Source: Alphaproteobacteria bacterium | Lineage (GTDB): Bacteria > Pseudomonadota > Alphaproteobacteria > Micavibrionales > CSBR16-224 | Length of the DNA: 12,765 nt | NCBI GenBank assembly: GCA_006226225.1 | Contig: SBHI01000066.1 | Span: forward strand, 1-12,765 | Direction of reading: 5' to 3' | Shown here: piece after piece, positions 1-8,172 of the stretch | Position numbering within the stretch: position 1 is the stretch's first letter | Layout: each line of letters opens with the position of its first letter | The notes under the pieces: generated by a model | Databases searched by the model: none | What the model saw: only the letters and a program-made list of their open reading frames with translations | Told to the model about the DNA's origin: nothing | Program-made: the position numbers and the translations under genes

Positions 1-522
1 GTTGGTGTGGTTGATGCCGATCTTGGGCTGGAAGGTGGCGATCTGCGCGCGGCGGAGCGCACCTATCAATTACTGCATCAGGTTGCGGGCCGTGCAGGCC
101 GTGCGGAAAAACCTGGCCATGTCTATTTACAAAGCTACCAGCCTGAAAATCCGGTGATGACAGCCCTGCTGGCAGGGACGCGTGACGCATTTTTTGCTGC
201 GGAAATAGCGATGCGGGAGCGCAGCAAAATGCCCCCTTTCGGACGGCTGGCAGGGCTGATTATCGCAGGGAAAAGCGAAGCGGTGTTGGATGGTTTCTGC
301 CGGGATTTGGCGCGTGCCGCGCCGCGTTACGAAGATGTTTTTGTGTTGGGCCCCGCTCCCGCACCGCTTGCGATGATACGCGGCCAGCACCGTCGCCGTT
401 TTTTGGTGAAGGCACCGCGCAATACCAATCTGCAAAAACTGATTTCCGAATGGCTGGCATGTGTCAAAATCCCTTCCGCCGTCAAGCTGAAGGTAGATAT
501 TGACCCCTATAGTTTCTTTTAG
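1..522 (+). CDS. priA: Primosomal protein N' (PriA helicase), C-terminal part, 5'-truncated by window edge
   Basis: This is the C-terminal 173 residues of PriA, the superfamily 2 3'-5' DNA helicase that restarts stalled replication forks and helps load the replicative helicase. The reading frame is open from base 1, so the true start lies to the left. Helicase motif VI is visible as QVAGRAGR at 79-102, followed by the PriA-typical stretch with SKMPPFGRLAGLII near 214-270 and a C-terminal part ending in DIDPYSFF. The zinc-binding and Walker motifs are outside the window. The TAG stop (520-522) overlaps the stop of the convergent downstream gene by 4 bp, and no terminator hairpin is visible between them. 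Identity is by family recognition; I see no frameshift in the visible part. Confidence 0.95.
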   Translation, partial: VGVVDADLGLEGGDLRAAERTYQLLHQVAGRAGRAEKPGHVYLQSYQPENPVMTALLAGTRDAFFAAEIAMRERSKMPPFGRLAGLIIAGKSEAVLDGFCRDLARAAPRYEDVFVLGPAPAPLAMIRGQHRRRFLVKAPRNTNLQKLISEWLACVKIPSAVKLKVDIDPYSFF

Positions 523-1487
523 GGTGTGCGTCGCTGTGATACGTGGCGTGGTATGGCGGTTTTGTGCAGCGGGTGGTTTTTCGGCAGCGCGGTGATTTTT
601 TCCTCTAGCGCGCTGCGAACTTTATCCCATTCTTTGCCTTTTAGTGTAATTTTCTCACCATCCAGCATGACGCTGCTTTGCGATAGCGGTGTCATCAAAA
701 TTCGCGCGCCGACATAAAACACATCACTATCTGTTTTGGCCTTCAGGGTGATCTCGGCAATTTTGCGGAAACTGGCGGCAGTCGGCTTTTTACCTTTCAG
801 AGGTTTGAAAGCGTCGCGCAGGTGTTTTAAATCTTTCGCATTGCGGGTATGGGTTTTAGCGTATTTTTTCGCCAAAGCAACGGTTTCCTTTGGCGAAAGC
901 GACAGGAAATCGGCACTGTCATTATCCAGCAGAATTTTATCAACGGTAAAGCCTGTGACATGCGAGCTTGTGCCGCTGAAAACGGCAATCGCCGCTCGCT
1001 TCCAGCCACAATAATCAATATCACCTGCATCACCTTTGCGGCGCTGTAAATGTTTCAGCAGTGCATAGGCATCAGCGGTATTTTCGCCTAATGTGCCATG
1101 GGCTGTGGGTACAAGCGCATGCCCTGTTTCATGGTCGAAGGTGGCGGCATCATCAACATCACGATCTTTCGGGTCGTACAGGCGGTGGCGGTCACTATGA
1201 AATACAACAGTGCGCAGTTTTTTGTTTTCTGTATCGACGGGCTGAAAGAAGGAGGTTTTACCTTTTTTTGCCTCGCGCACCGTATCTTTTACCTCTTCCA
1301 GTGCGTCGTCATCATCGTAAAGCTGTTCCAGCACATCAGGGTGTGCCAATTGCTTACCTGTTTTTGCATTGATGAAAATGGTGTCTTTTTCAAGATCAGG
1401 ATGGTCTTGGACTGCCTTCGCTGCGGCTTTGTGGAAATCAAAGCGCAGGGACGTGCTTTTCGATAGGTTCTTGCGCTTGCGCGGCAT
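519..1487 (-). CDS. Putative zinc metallopeptidase with HExxH motif, unrecognised family
   Basis: This 322-residue protein matches no family I can name with confidence. At residues 119-123 it has HETGH, a perfect HExxH zinc-protease signature preceded by ATFD. Residues 135-140 read ENTADA, so E135, 11 residues after H123, could be the third zinc ligand of a gluzincin-like site. The N-terminus is strongly basic (MPRKRKNLSK) with no signal peptide or membrane segment, so a cytoplasmic protein is likely. Residues 50-75 are acidic, and the C-terminal half (200-322) is rich in Lys and Ala and looks helical. The ATG at 1485-1487 is the only plausible start; its ribosome-binding site is weak, but a good sigma70-type promoter lies about 40 bp upstream. 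Proteolytic activity is inferred from the motif alone. The gene converges on priA with overlapping stops. Confidence 0.7.
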   Translation of the reverse strand: MPRKRKNLSKSTSLRFDFHKAAAKAVQDHPDLEKDTIFINAKTGKQLAHPDVLEQLYDDDDALEEVKDTVREAKKGKTSFFQPVDTENKKLRTVVFHSDRHRLYDPKDRDVDDAATFDHETGHALVPTAHGTLGENTADAYALLKHLQRRKGDAGDIDYCGWKRAAIAVFSGTSSHVTGFTVDKILLDNDSADFLSLSPKETVALAKKYAKTHTRNAKDLKHLRDAFKPLKGKKPTAASFRKIAEITLKAKTDSDVFYVGARILMTPLSQSSVMLDGEKITLKGKEWDKVRSALEEKITALPKNHPLHKTAIPRHVSQRRTP

Positions 1488-1528
1488 ATGTTAAAACTTT
1501 GTTTCGTTTCCTGTGTGTCCTGTAAAAT

Positions 1529-1557
1529 ATTATTGCGACAACTTTATCCCCCGTCAA
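1529..1557 (-). promoter_or_regulatory. Predicted sigma70 promoter of the HExxH gene
   Basis: On the minus strand, TTGACG (1552-1557) lies 17 bp from AATAAT (1529-1534). Each matches its consensus hexamer at five of six positions. The predicted transcript start is near 1522, giving a leader of about 35 nt before the ATG at 1487. The leader has no good Shine-Dalgarno; its AGGAA is more than 20 nt from the start. Confidence 0.55.
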
Positions 1558-1588
1558 CGAAAATTCGTGTAAATCCTCCCTTGTAAAA

Positions 1589-1616
1589 CCGCGGGCGATT
1601 CTTGTTTTCGCCGCGG
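1589..1616. repeat. GC-rich inverted repeat in the divergent metallopeptidase/bamD promoter region
   Basis: CCGCGGGCGA (1589-1598) pairs with TCGCCGCGG (1608-1616), leaving one bulged G and a 9-nt T-rich loop. Both arms are flanked outward by A-rich runs (AAAA before the left arm, AAAA after the right). The right arm and loop overlap the predicted -35 element and spacer of the bamD promoter, so it could be an operator. It could also stop minus-strand transcription, since on that strand the stem is followed by TTTT. The function is not established. Confidence 0.4.
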
Positions 1617-1631
1617 AAAACATGCTATAAG
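1602..1631 (+). promoter_or_regulatory. Predicted promoter of the bamD-recN-ligA operon
   Basis: TTGTTT (1602-1607) and TATAAG (1626-1631, five of six consensus positions) are separated by 18 bp. The predicted transcript start near 1638 lies 30 nt before the chosen bamD start at 1668. This also argues against the longer ORF that opens at 1602, because that start would lie upstream of the transcript. The -35 is weak and sits within a GC-rich inverted repeat, so regulation by a bound protein is possible. Confidence 0.5.
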
Positions 1632-1667
1632 GTAAAAGACAAATTATCTTTCAAGGACAAGAACGGG

Positions 1668-2561
1668 ATGAGCGGTATGAAGCGCGGAATTTTAACCTGT
1701 CTTTACATTGCGCTGGCTTTTGTACTGCTGCTGCCTGCGGGTTGCGCGGGCAAGAATAAGGTGGAAGAAGTCAAAGTCACACCGGATGGCCGCATTGCTG
1801 CACCTGCAGCGCCGAAGGCAGAAAAACCGGAACAGCCGACCCCCGTGGAGAAACTTTACCGCGAGGCAGCCAAGCTGCTGGATAAGGGCAGCTATCAGGC
1901 CGCCGCTGCGGAGTTTGACGAGGTTGAACGGCAATACCCCTATTCGCAATGGGCAACGCGGGCGCAGCTGATGGCGGCCTATGCCCATTACCGCGATTTG
2001 AAATATGATGAATCTGTGCTGGCGCTGGATCGTTTCATCGAACTGCACCCGGGTGATAAAAATATCGCCTATGCTTATTACCTGCGGGCTCTGTGTTATT
2101 ACGAGCAGATTTCCGATGTGCGCCGTGACCAGAAAATGACAGTGCTGGCGCTGGAAAATTTGCAAAGCGTTGTTGACCGCTATGCCAGCAGTATCTATGC
2201 GCGGGATGCGCAGTTAAAGATGGATCTGACGCTGGACCACCTTGCCGGAAAAGAAATGGAAATCGGGCGTTTCTATCTGCGTGCCCAGCAATATCACGCG
2301 GCTGTCACACGTTTTCAGCGCGTTGTTGATGACTTTCAAACCACGACACATGTGCCGGAGGCGTTACACCGCTTGGTCGAAACCTATCTTGCGATAGGCA
2401 TTCCATCTGAGGCCAGAAAATCCGCTGCGGTTTTAGGCCATAACTTCCCTGACAGTATCTGGTACCGCGACAGTTACCGGTTGTTGAAAGGTGAAATCCC
2501 CGGTGAAGAACTGGAAGTGGAACCGACATTCTACGACCGCACGCTTGGAAGAATTTTTTAA
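1668..2561 (+). CDS. bamD: Outer membrane assembly lipoprotein BamD (ComL family)
   Basis: BamD is the essential lipoprotein partner of BamA in the complex that folds beta-barrel proteins into the outer membrane. The chosen ATG at 1668 has AAGGA 10 nt upstream and gives 297 residues, within the size I expect for alphaproteobacterial members. Residues 1-26 are a lipoprotein signal: M-S-G-M-K-R, a hydrophobic core, then LLPAGC with C26 as the lipidated cysteine. A Pro/Ala/Lys-rich linker (about 30-58) leads into a TPR-like solenoid (about 60-275) with typical segments such as YREAAKLLDKGSYQAAAAEF and RFQRVVDDFQTTTHVPEALH. An ATG at 1677 is an alternative start and keeps the same signal peptide. 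It is first in an apparent operon with recN (29-bp gap) and ligA, an order known from alphaproteobacteria. Proline at -3 of the lipobox is uncommon. Confidence 0.93.
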   Translation: MSGMKRGILTCLYIALAFVLLLPAGCAGKNKVEEVKVTPDGRIAAPAAPKAEKPEQPTPVEKLYREAAKLLDKGSYQAAAAEFDEVERQYPYSQWATRAQLMAAYAHYRDLKYDESVLALDRFIELHPGDKNIAYAYYLRALCYYEQISDVRRDQKMTVLALENLQSVVDRYASSIYARDAQLKMDLTLDHLAGKEMEIGRFYLRAQQYHAAVTRFQRVVDDFQTTTHVPEALHRLVETYLAIGIPSEARKSAAVLGHNFPDSIWYRDSYRLLKGEIPGEELEVEPTFYDRTLGRIF

Positions 2562-2590
2562 CGAAAGAAATTTCTGACCGGTAAAAAGTC

Positions 2591-4273
2591 ATGCTGACAT
2601 ATTTAAGCATTCGCAATATTGTCTTAATCGAGGCGCTGGATCTCGATTGCGGCGCAGGGTTGATTGCCCTGACCGGCGAAACCGGCGCGGGAAAATCTAT
2701 CCTGCTGGATGCACTTGGGCTGGCACTTGGGATGCGCGCGGAAACAGGACTTGTTCGCGCAGGCGAAGATAAGGCAGAAGTCACGGCCTCTTTCGCACTG
2801 ACTGATAAAGATGCGCATATTTTCCGTTTCTTTGAAAAACAGGATATCGCGCTGGAAGCGGGGGAAGAGATTATCCTACGCCGCAGCTTAACGGCAGATG
2901 GGCGCAGTAAAGCCTTTATCAATGACCGTCCTGTCAGTATCGGCCTTCTGAAAGAAGCGGGCTCGCGTCTTGTTGAAGTTCACGGACAGTTTGAAACCCA
3001 TGGTTTGCTGCATGTGAAAACCCACCGCCGCGTCCTTGACCGTTTTGGCGGGCATGAAGCGTTTTTGAAAGAAACAGCGAGGACATGGGATGACTGGCAA
3101 ACGGCTGGTGAAAAACTAAGAACGGCACGTGCGGGGCTGGCCAAAAGCAAAGAAGAACAGGATTACTTGCAGCATCTGCTGGACGAGTTGGAGAAGCTTT
3201 CTCCCGAAGCGGAGGAGGAAGAGAGGCTGATGGAAAAACGCAGCCTGCTAGCAAACCGGGAAAAACTGTCTGAAGCCTTTACACAATGCCGCCAGATTCT
3301 GGCGGAGGAAGATGGTGCGGAGGATCTGGTAGCGCGGGCGCAAACCGCGCTGGATCGCGTTGGTGATGTCTCCCATGACGGAATTGTTAATGCGGCAGGG
3401 GCGCTGGAACGCGCGGCGGCGGAAATTTCCGAAGCGCTGGGACAGCTGGAAACGCTGGACAGTGGTTTCGATGATGAAGATATGTCACTGGATATGATTG
3501 AGGAACGGTTGTTTGCCCTGCGCGACTGCGCACGGAAACACAGCTGTACAATCTCTGACCTACCGCAGAAGCTTGAGGAAATTGCCGCGCAGCTTGATTT
3601 AATTGAACATGAAGACGAGGCATTGGCGCGGCTGGAAAAAGAGGAAAAAGCGGCGCGGGATATTTATGCCGCAGCGGCGAAAAAACTGTCGGAAGCGCGG
3701 ACGGATACGGCGGCGCGGCTGGAAAAAGAATTGCTGGCGGAGCTGCCTTTGCTGAAACTGGAAAAGGTAAAATTCGTTGCCGAGGCGGCGGCGCTGGAAG
3801 ATGCGGCAGAATGGGGCGCGGAAGGGATGGATCGCGTGCGTTTCCTTGTTGCAACCAATCCGGGGCAGCAGCCCGAGCCCTTGCAGAAAGTCGCATCGGG
3901 CGGAGAACTGTCACGGTTGATGCTGGCCTTTAAGGTTGTGATGGCGGGCAAAAGCCGTATTCCCTGTCTGATATTTGATGAAATTGACAGCGGCATCGGC
4001 GGTGCGGTTGCGGATGCGGTTGGCGCACATCTGAAACGTTTGAGTAAACATCATCAGGTGCTGGTGGTCACGCACAGCCCGCAGGTCGCTGCGAAAGCGG
4101 ATGCGCATTGGGTGATTTCCAAAACGCAGGATGAAAAAACCGTGACGGAAGTGAAAATTCTGGACGGGACGGAACAGCGCCGCGAGGAAATCGCCCGTAT
4201 GCTGTCGGGGCAGGATATTACCGAGGAAGCGCGTGCCGCCGCTGCTAAACTGATCGGGAGCCTTGCTGCATGA
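2591..4273 (+). CDS. recN: DNA repair protein RecN (SMC-like ATPase)
   Basis: RecN is a cytoplasmic SMC-family ATPase that acts on DNA ends during recombinational double-strand break repair. The 560-residue length is normal for the family. The ABC-type head is split: Walker A GETGAGKS (residues 29-36) and a Q-loop region VHGQFETH (130-137) lie N-terminal. The ABC signature SGGELSRL (436-443), Walker B CLIFDEID (459-466) and H-loop VVTHSPQVA (492-500) lie C-terminal. Between them, about 165-390, is a Glu/Lys/Ala-rich stretch typical of the RecN coiled-coil arm. All ATPase motifs are intact. There is no strong Shine-Dalgarno before the ATG at 2591, suggesting translation partly linked to bamD 29 bp upstream. 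The TGA stop overlaps the ligA ATG (ATGA at 4270-4273). No LexA-type box was recognised nearby. Confidence 0.96.
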   Translation: MLTYLSIRNIVLIEALDLDCGAGLIALTGETGAGKSILLDALGLALGMRAETGLVRAGEDKAEVTASFALTDKDAHIFRFFEKQDIALEAGEEIILRRSLTADGRSKAFINDRPVSIGLLKEAGSRLVEVHGQFETHGLLHVKTHRRVLDRFGGHEAFLKETARTWDDWQTAGEKLRTARAGLAKSKEEQDYLQHLLDELEKLSPEAEEEERLMEKRSLLANREKLSEAFTQCRQILAEEDGAEDLVARAQTALDRVGDVSHDGIVNAAGALERAAAEISEALGQLETLDSGFDDEDMSLDMIEERLFALRDCARKHSCTISDLPQKLEEIAAQLDLIEHEDEALARLEKEEKAARDIYAAAAKKLSEARTDTAARLEKELLAELPLLKLEKVKFVAEAAALEDAAEWGAEGMDRVRFLVATNPGQQPEPLQKVASGGELSRLMLAFKVVMAGKSRIPCLIFDEIDSGIGGAVADAVGAHLKRLSKHHQVLVVTHSPQVAAKADAHWVISKTQDEKTVTEVKILDGTEQRREEIARMLSGQDITEEARAAAAKLIGSLAA

Positions 4274-6348
4274 TGCCCGAAAAGACCCGCGACATCACGG
4301 CGGAAGAAGCCGCGGAAAAAATTGCCGCTCTATCCGCAGAAATCGACAAACACAATCTCCTTTATCATGGCAAAGACGCACCGGAAATTTCCGATGCAGC
4401 CTATGATGCGCTGTTCCGCGAATTGCAAATGCTCGAGGCGGAATTTCCCGAACTGATTAAGGAAGGCAGCCCGACGCAGAAAGTCGGTGCGCTGACCGAT
4501 TCGAGCGGTTTCTCGAAAGTAAAACATCTGGCGGGGATGCTGTCGCTTTCCAATGTGTTTTCAGATGAAGAGGTCACGGATTTTTTGGCGCGGGTCAGAC
4601 GTTTTTTGAATCTGCCGGAGGGGGAACAGGTTGCTGTTTTTGCCGAACCGAAAATTGACGGCTTGTCCTGCTCGCTTCTTTATGAAGATGGTAAACTTGT
4701 GACGGCGGCAACGCGTGGTGACGGCGAAACCGGTGAAGATATTACCGCCAATGTTAAAACTCTGAAAAATATCCCGCAGGAACTGCCTGCGGATGCGCCG
4801 CAAAAAATCGAAATTCGCGGTGAAATCTATATCCGCAAAGATGACTTCTTAAAACTCAACGAAGCGCAGGCGGCGGAGCGCGGTAAGATTTTTGCTAATC
4901 CACGCAACGCGGCGGCGGGGTCATTGCGGCAGCTGGATGTTGCAGTCACGGCAAAACGTCCGCTGAAGATTTTCACCTATGCGCTGGGCTATTGCAGTGC
5001 GCCGATTGCGGATACGCAAGAGGGCGTGGCGAAAAAACTGGCGTCATGGGGATTCCCTGTCACCGAGAATGCGCGGCTTTGTAACTCTCTGGAAGATATT
5101 CTGGGTTACTATGAAGAAACACAAAGCCTGCGGGGTGAACTCCCTTACGATATTGACGGTATTGTCTATAAGGTAAACCGTCTTGACCTACAAGAACGTC
5201 TGGGATTTGTCAGCCGCGCGCCGCGTTGGGCGACGGCGCATAAATTTCCCGCAGAGCAGGCGGAAACCGTGCTGGAGAAGATCAGCATTCAAGTCGGGCG
5301 GACGGGAACGCTGACGCCTGTGGCGGAGCTGTCACCCGTTAATGTCGGCGGCGTGATCGTCTCCCGCGCAACACTGCATAATGAAGACGAAATCAAGCGC
5401 AAGGATGTGCGCGCCGGCGACCATGTCATCATCCAGCGGGCGGGAGATGTGATCCCGCAAGTCGTGCGGGTTGATTTGTCGAAACGCACAGAAGGTTTAA
5501 AGGAATTTACTTTCCCGGATACCTGTCCCGAATGCGGCAGCCCTGCTGTGCGCAAAGACGGTGAGGTGGCGCGGCGCTGTACGGGCGGGCTTTACTGTCC
5601 TGCGCAGGCGGTGGAGCGGTTAAAGCATTTCGTGTCAAAAGCCGCTTTTGACATTGACGGGCTGGGCGCAAAAATCGTGCAGGAATTCTGGGATGAGGAT
5701 TTTATTAAAACCCCTGCCGATATTTTCCGCCTGCCGCAGCGCACGGATATGGATTTGGAAAACCGTGAGGGCTGGGGCGCGTTGTCAGTAAAGAACCTGT
5801 TCGCAGCGATTGAACAGAAACGGGTTATCTCTCTCGACCGTTTTATCTATGCGTTGGGAATTCGGCAGGTCGGGCAGGCAACGGCAAAACGGCTGGCAAT
5901 TGCCTATACGTCTCTGGAAAGCTGGATAGAAGCCATGGAAAAGGCGCAGGACAGGGAATCGGAAGATTATGCCGCATTGCTGAATATCGAAGATATCGGC
6001 GCGGCGGTGGCGGAAGATATTCTGGCGTTTTTTGCCGATGCGCATCAGCGCGCCATTCTGGATGATCTTGCTGCCGTGTTGACGGTAGAGGATTACGTTT
6101 CCAATGCCGATATGTCCAGTCCTGTGGCGGGGAAAACCGTTGTTTTTACCGGTAAGCTTGAAACGATGGGGCGCAGTGAAGCTAAGGCAAAGGCGGAAAG
6201 CCTCGGCGCAAAAGTGGCAGGCAGTGTTTCGGCAAAAACCGATTACGTGATTTGTGGCGCGGATGCAGGATCAAAACGCAAAAAGGCCGAGGAGCTGGGC
6301 GTGCGTATTCTGTCGGAACAGGAATGGGCAACGTTGATTTCCGGTTAA
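4270..6348 (+). CDS. ligA: NAD+-dependent DNA ligase LigA
   Basis: LigA seals nicks in replication and repair using NAD+ as the adenylate donor. At 692 residues it has the full family architecture. The N-terminal Ia region holds HNLLYHGKDAPEISDAAYDAL (split as residues 28-47). The adenylation domain carries the nucleophile in EPKIDG, K128, plus TRGDGETGED (148-157) and DGIVYKVN (296-303). An OB-fold region (about 330-410) is followed by a four-cysteine zinc site at C419, C422, C437 and C443. Helix-hairpin-helix repeats (about 455-600) and a C-terminal BRCT domain (about 617-692, VVFTGKL and TDYVICG) complete it. The ATG at 4270 overlaps the recN stop, implying translational coupling; a second ATG at 4273 would remove only one residue. 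The stop abuts the stop of a convergent gene and no terminator is visible. Confidence 0.97.
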   Translation: MMPEKTRDITAEEAAEKIAALSAEIDKHNLLYHGKDAPEISDAAYDALFRELQMLEAEFPELIKEGSPTQKVGALTDSSGFSKVKHLAGMLSLSNVFSDEEVTDFLARVRRFLNLPEGEQVAVFAEPKIDGLSCSLLYEDGKLVTAATRGDGETGEDITANVKTLKNIPQELPADAPQKIEIRGEIYIRKDDFLKLNEAQAAERGKIFANPRNAAAGSLRQLDVAVTAKRPLKIFTYALGYCSAPIADTQEGVAKKLASWGFPVTENARLCNSLEDILGYYEETQSLRGELPYDIDGIVYKVNRLDLQERLGFVSRAPRWATAHKFPAEQAETVLEKISIQVGRTGTLTPVAELSPVNVGGVIVSRATLHNEDEIKRKDVRAGDHVIIQRAGDVIPQVVRVDLSKRTEGLKEFTFPDTCPECGSPAVRKDGEVARRCTGGLYCPAQAVERLKHFVSKAAFDIDGLGAKIVQEFWDEDFIKTPADIFRLPQRTDMDLENREGWGALSVKNLFAAIEQKRVISLDRFIYALGIRQVGQATAKRLAIAYTSLESWIEAMEKAQDRESEDYAALLNIEDIGAAVAEDILAFFADAHQRAILDDLAAVLTVEDYVSNADMSSPVAGKTVVFTGKLETMGRSEAKAKAESLGAKVAGSVSAKTDYVICGADAGSKRKKAEELGVRILSEQEWATLISG

Positions 6349-6993
6349 TTAAAACTCCGCACTAATTTCTTTGGCGAGCTGTGCGCGAAAATCTTCCAGA
6401 TAGGCCGCACGTGCAGCGGCAAGTTTACGGCCTGATTCTGTCTGCATCATGGCGGGCAGCTTCATCAGTTTCAGTGCAAAATGATCCAGCCCATATTCCT
6501 TATCGTCAAGTGCACGCCCGTTTTCTGCCAGCGGGTCATCAGCATGGAACAGTGAACGACCCAGCCGCCCCGAAACATACATGGTGCGGGCAGCGCCCAT
6601 CGCGCCCAGTGATTCCATGCGGTCGGCATCCTGAATGATTTTTGCCTCAATCGTTTCCGCGGGGATAGCTGCGGAAAAGCTGTGCGCGGCAATGGCGTGT
6701 TGAACGCCGGAAATTTTCTCCTGCGGGAAATCTATATCAGTCAGAATTTCAGCCGCTTTTTCAGCGGAAAGTGTGGACGCTTTGCTGCGCAGGTCGCTAT
6801 TCTTCGGCGGATTGACGACATCATGAAAATAGGCGGCGGCCATCAACACCAAAGGGTCACTCTCTTCGGGTTCCTGTGCGGCGATATGCAGCGCGATTTT
6901 ATAAACACGGCGGAAATGGCCGAGATCATGTGACGCGTCATCGCTGCTGTTCTTATGCCACCAGTCTTCAAAAACTTGTTGCCAGTTTTTCAT
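6349..6993 (-). CDS. HD-domain metal-dependent phosphohydrolase, YedJ-like
   Basis: This is a 214-residue HD-superfamily protein. The metal-binding motif is visible in order: H22 and H26 in SHDLGHFRRV, the HD dyad H57-D58 in AYFHDVV, H104 in IAAHSFS, and D122/D124 in IIQDADRMESLG. The closest type I recall is E. coli YedJ, a predicted hydrolase of unknown substrate; members of the superfamily hydrolyse phosphomonoesters or nucleotides. There is no signal peptide or membrane segment, so it is probably cytosolic. AAAGGA lies 10 nt before the ATG at 6993. A possible weak promoter on the minus strand is TTGCAC (7060-7065) and TAAAAG (7036-7041). The gene is divergent from the first alpha/beta hydrolase and ends head-on against ligA with no spacer. 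The substrate cannot be read from the sequence. Confidence 0.85.
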   Translation of the reverse strand: MKNWQQVFEDWWHKNSSDDASHDLGHFRRVYKIALHIAAQEPEESDPLVLMAAAYFHDVVNPPKNSDLRSKASTLSAEKAAEILTDIDFPQEKISGVQHAIAAHSFSAAIPAETIEAKIIQDADRMESLGAMGAARTMYVSGRLGRSLFHADDPLAENGRALDDKEYGLDHFALKLMKLPAMMQTESGRKLAAARAAYLEDFRAQLAKEISAEF

Positions 6994-7105
6994 TGTGAAA
7001 TTGTCCTTTCGGGATTTTGTGCCGCCAAGGCATGGCTTTTAGCATTGAATAATGGTAAAGTGCAAGCCGTTATTGAAACAGAGAGAGACGGGCGGCACAG
7101 CGCAT

Positions 7106-8134
7106 ATGACTCTTCCGAAACGTTTTTTGAAGCCGGATGATTTCGACTTCCCGAAATATTTTACCAATGAAGACGGAAAACAAATCCGCTACGGTACGGC
7201 AAAACCGCAAGATGAAAGCCGTGGTACGGTGGTGTTGACGACAGGTTATGCCGACTTCACGGAAACCTATTTCGAAAGCATTCAGGACTTTCTTGATCGC
7301 GGCTTTACGGTTCATATGATGGATTGGCAGGGTCAGGGGGGCTCGGAGCGCTATTACGATAATCCGCGTATTCCCAGCCCTGAAGGGCCGTACCACAATA
7401 TTCGTGATCTGCATAAATTTCTGCATGAGATTGTGAAACCTGACAAAGATAAACCTGTGTTGCTGGCCAGTCACTCGATGGGCGGGCAAATGGCACTGCA
7501 TTATTTGCGTGAACATCCCGGCGATTTTGACGGCGCCATGCTGGCGACACCTTTTGTTGATACGGTAAAAATGCCGCCGGTAAAAGGTTTTCTGTCGCGC
7601 GTTTTTATGGAGGCCGCTTGCAAGCTGGGTATGGGCCATAAACGTATGACCCGCAAGAATATCGTGCGTCGCATTAAAAAAGAACGCGAGGTTCTAAAAG
7701 GTGATGAACCGGTGCGGATGCGTCTGCACCAGTATTTTTCCGACCTTAATCCGGGTTTGAAGTTGGGTGATCCGACTTTTCTGTGGATCCGCAATATGAC
7801 CCGTCGCGCCGATACGATGCGCAGCGAGAAGGTTTTAAAATCCATCGATACGCCTGTGCTGATGGCGATTTGTGAAAAAGACAAGCTGGTGAATAATGAC
7901 GCGATCCGCCGCGCTGCGGATTTACTGCCAAAAGGCGAGTTGATCGAGATCAAGGACGGGTATCACGGGCTGTGGACGGAACGGCAAAAGATTCGCAACC
8001 AGTGGTTTGCACGTATTGATTCTTTTATTGAAGATATTGAAAAACAAAGAAAAACCGTGCCGAATAATGACAATAAACCGGCATCTCCTGCCGTCAAACA
8101 GCGGCGTCCAAAACAAAATTCCCCAAAAAAATAA
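7106..8134 (+). CDS. Alpha/beta hydrolase, serine aminopeptidase S33 / lysophospholipase (PldB-like) type, paralogue 1
   Basis: This is a 342-residue alpha/beta hydrolase of the Hydrolase_4 type (monoglyceride lipase, lysophospholipase L2 and relatives). The nucleophile elbow is HSMGG with Ser124, the acid is probably Asp259 in CEKD, and the base is His287 in DGYHGLW. The strand MMDWQGQGGS (71-80) is typical of PldB-like enzymes. Residues about 155-240 form a helical cap. The C-terminus after about 312 is a Lys/Arg/Pro/Asn-rich tail without predicted fold. There is no signal peptide. The frame extends up to an ATG at 7052, but I chose the ATG at 7106. It puts the catalytic serine at residue 124, as in the paralogue downstream, and starts just before recognisable homology. 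The Shine-Dalgarno is poor. The reaction is ester hydrolysis by inference; the substrate is unknown. Confidence 0.85.
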   Translation: MTLPKRFLKPDDFDFPKYFTNEDGKQIRYGTAKPQDESRGTVVLTTGYADFTETYFESIQDFLDRGFTVHMMDWQGQGGSERYYDNPRIPSPEGPYHNIRDLHKFLHEIVKPDKDKPVLLASHSMGGQMALHYLREHPGDFDGAMLATPFVDTVKMPPVKGFLSRVFMEAACKLGMGHKRMTRKNIVRRIKKEREVLKGDEPVRMRLHQYFSDLNPGLKLGDPTFLWIRNMTRRADTMRSEKVLKSIDTPVLMAICEKDKLVNNDAIRRAADLLPKGELIEIKDGYHGLWTERQKIRNQWFARIDSFIEDIEKQRKTVPNNDNKPASPAVKQRRPKQNSPKK

Positions 8135-8146
8135 TAATATTATAGG

Positions 8147-8172
8147 TTTATGGGAAGAATTATTCCCATAAA
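8147..8172. terminator. AT-rich perfect hairpin after the first hydrolase; weak terminator candidate
   Basis: TTTATGGGAA (8147-8156) and TTCCCATAAA (8163-8172) form a perfect 10-bp stem with a 6-nt loop, 13 bp after the hydrolase stop. The following bases are ATATGATTTT, not a clean T-run. It may terminate weakly or protect the mRNA 3' end. An adenine-rich stretch with two copies of AGAAAACAAAA follows at about 8187-8210. Confidence 0.45.

Noticed and set aside
519..1487. C-terminal type IVB export signal (E-block) on the HExxH protein
   Set aside because: The last residues (HPLHKTAIPRHVSQRRTP) are basic with no glutamate cluster, so nothing in the tail supports a Dot/Icm substrate call.
1602..1667. 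ATG at 1619 or the TTG at 1602 as the start of bamD
   Set aside because: They would put about 20 extra residues before the lipoprotein signal peptide and lie at or upstream of the predicted transcript start.
7052..7105. ATG at 7052 as the start of the first hydrolase
   Set aside because: The extra 18 residues have no counterpart in the paralogue and no ribosome-binding site; starting at 7106 aligns the catalytic serine at residue 124 in both proteins.
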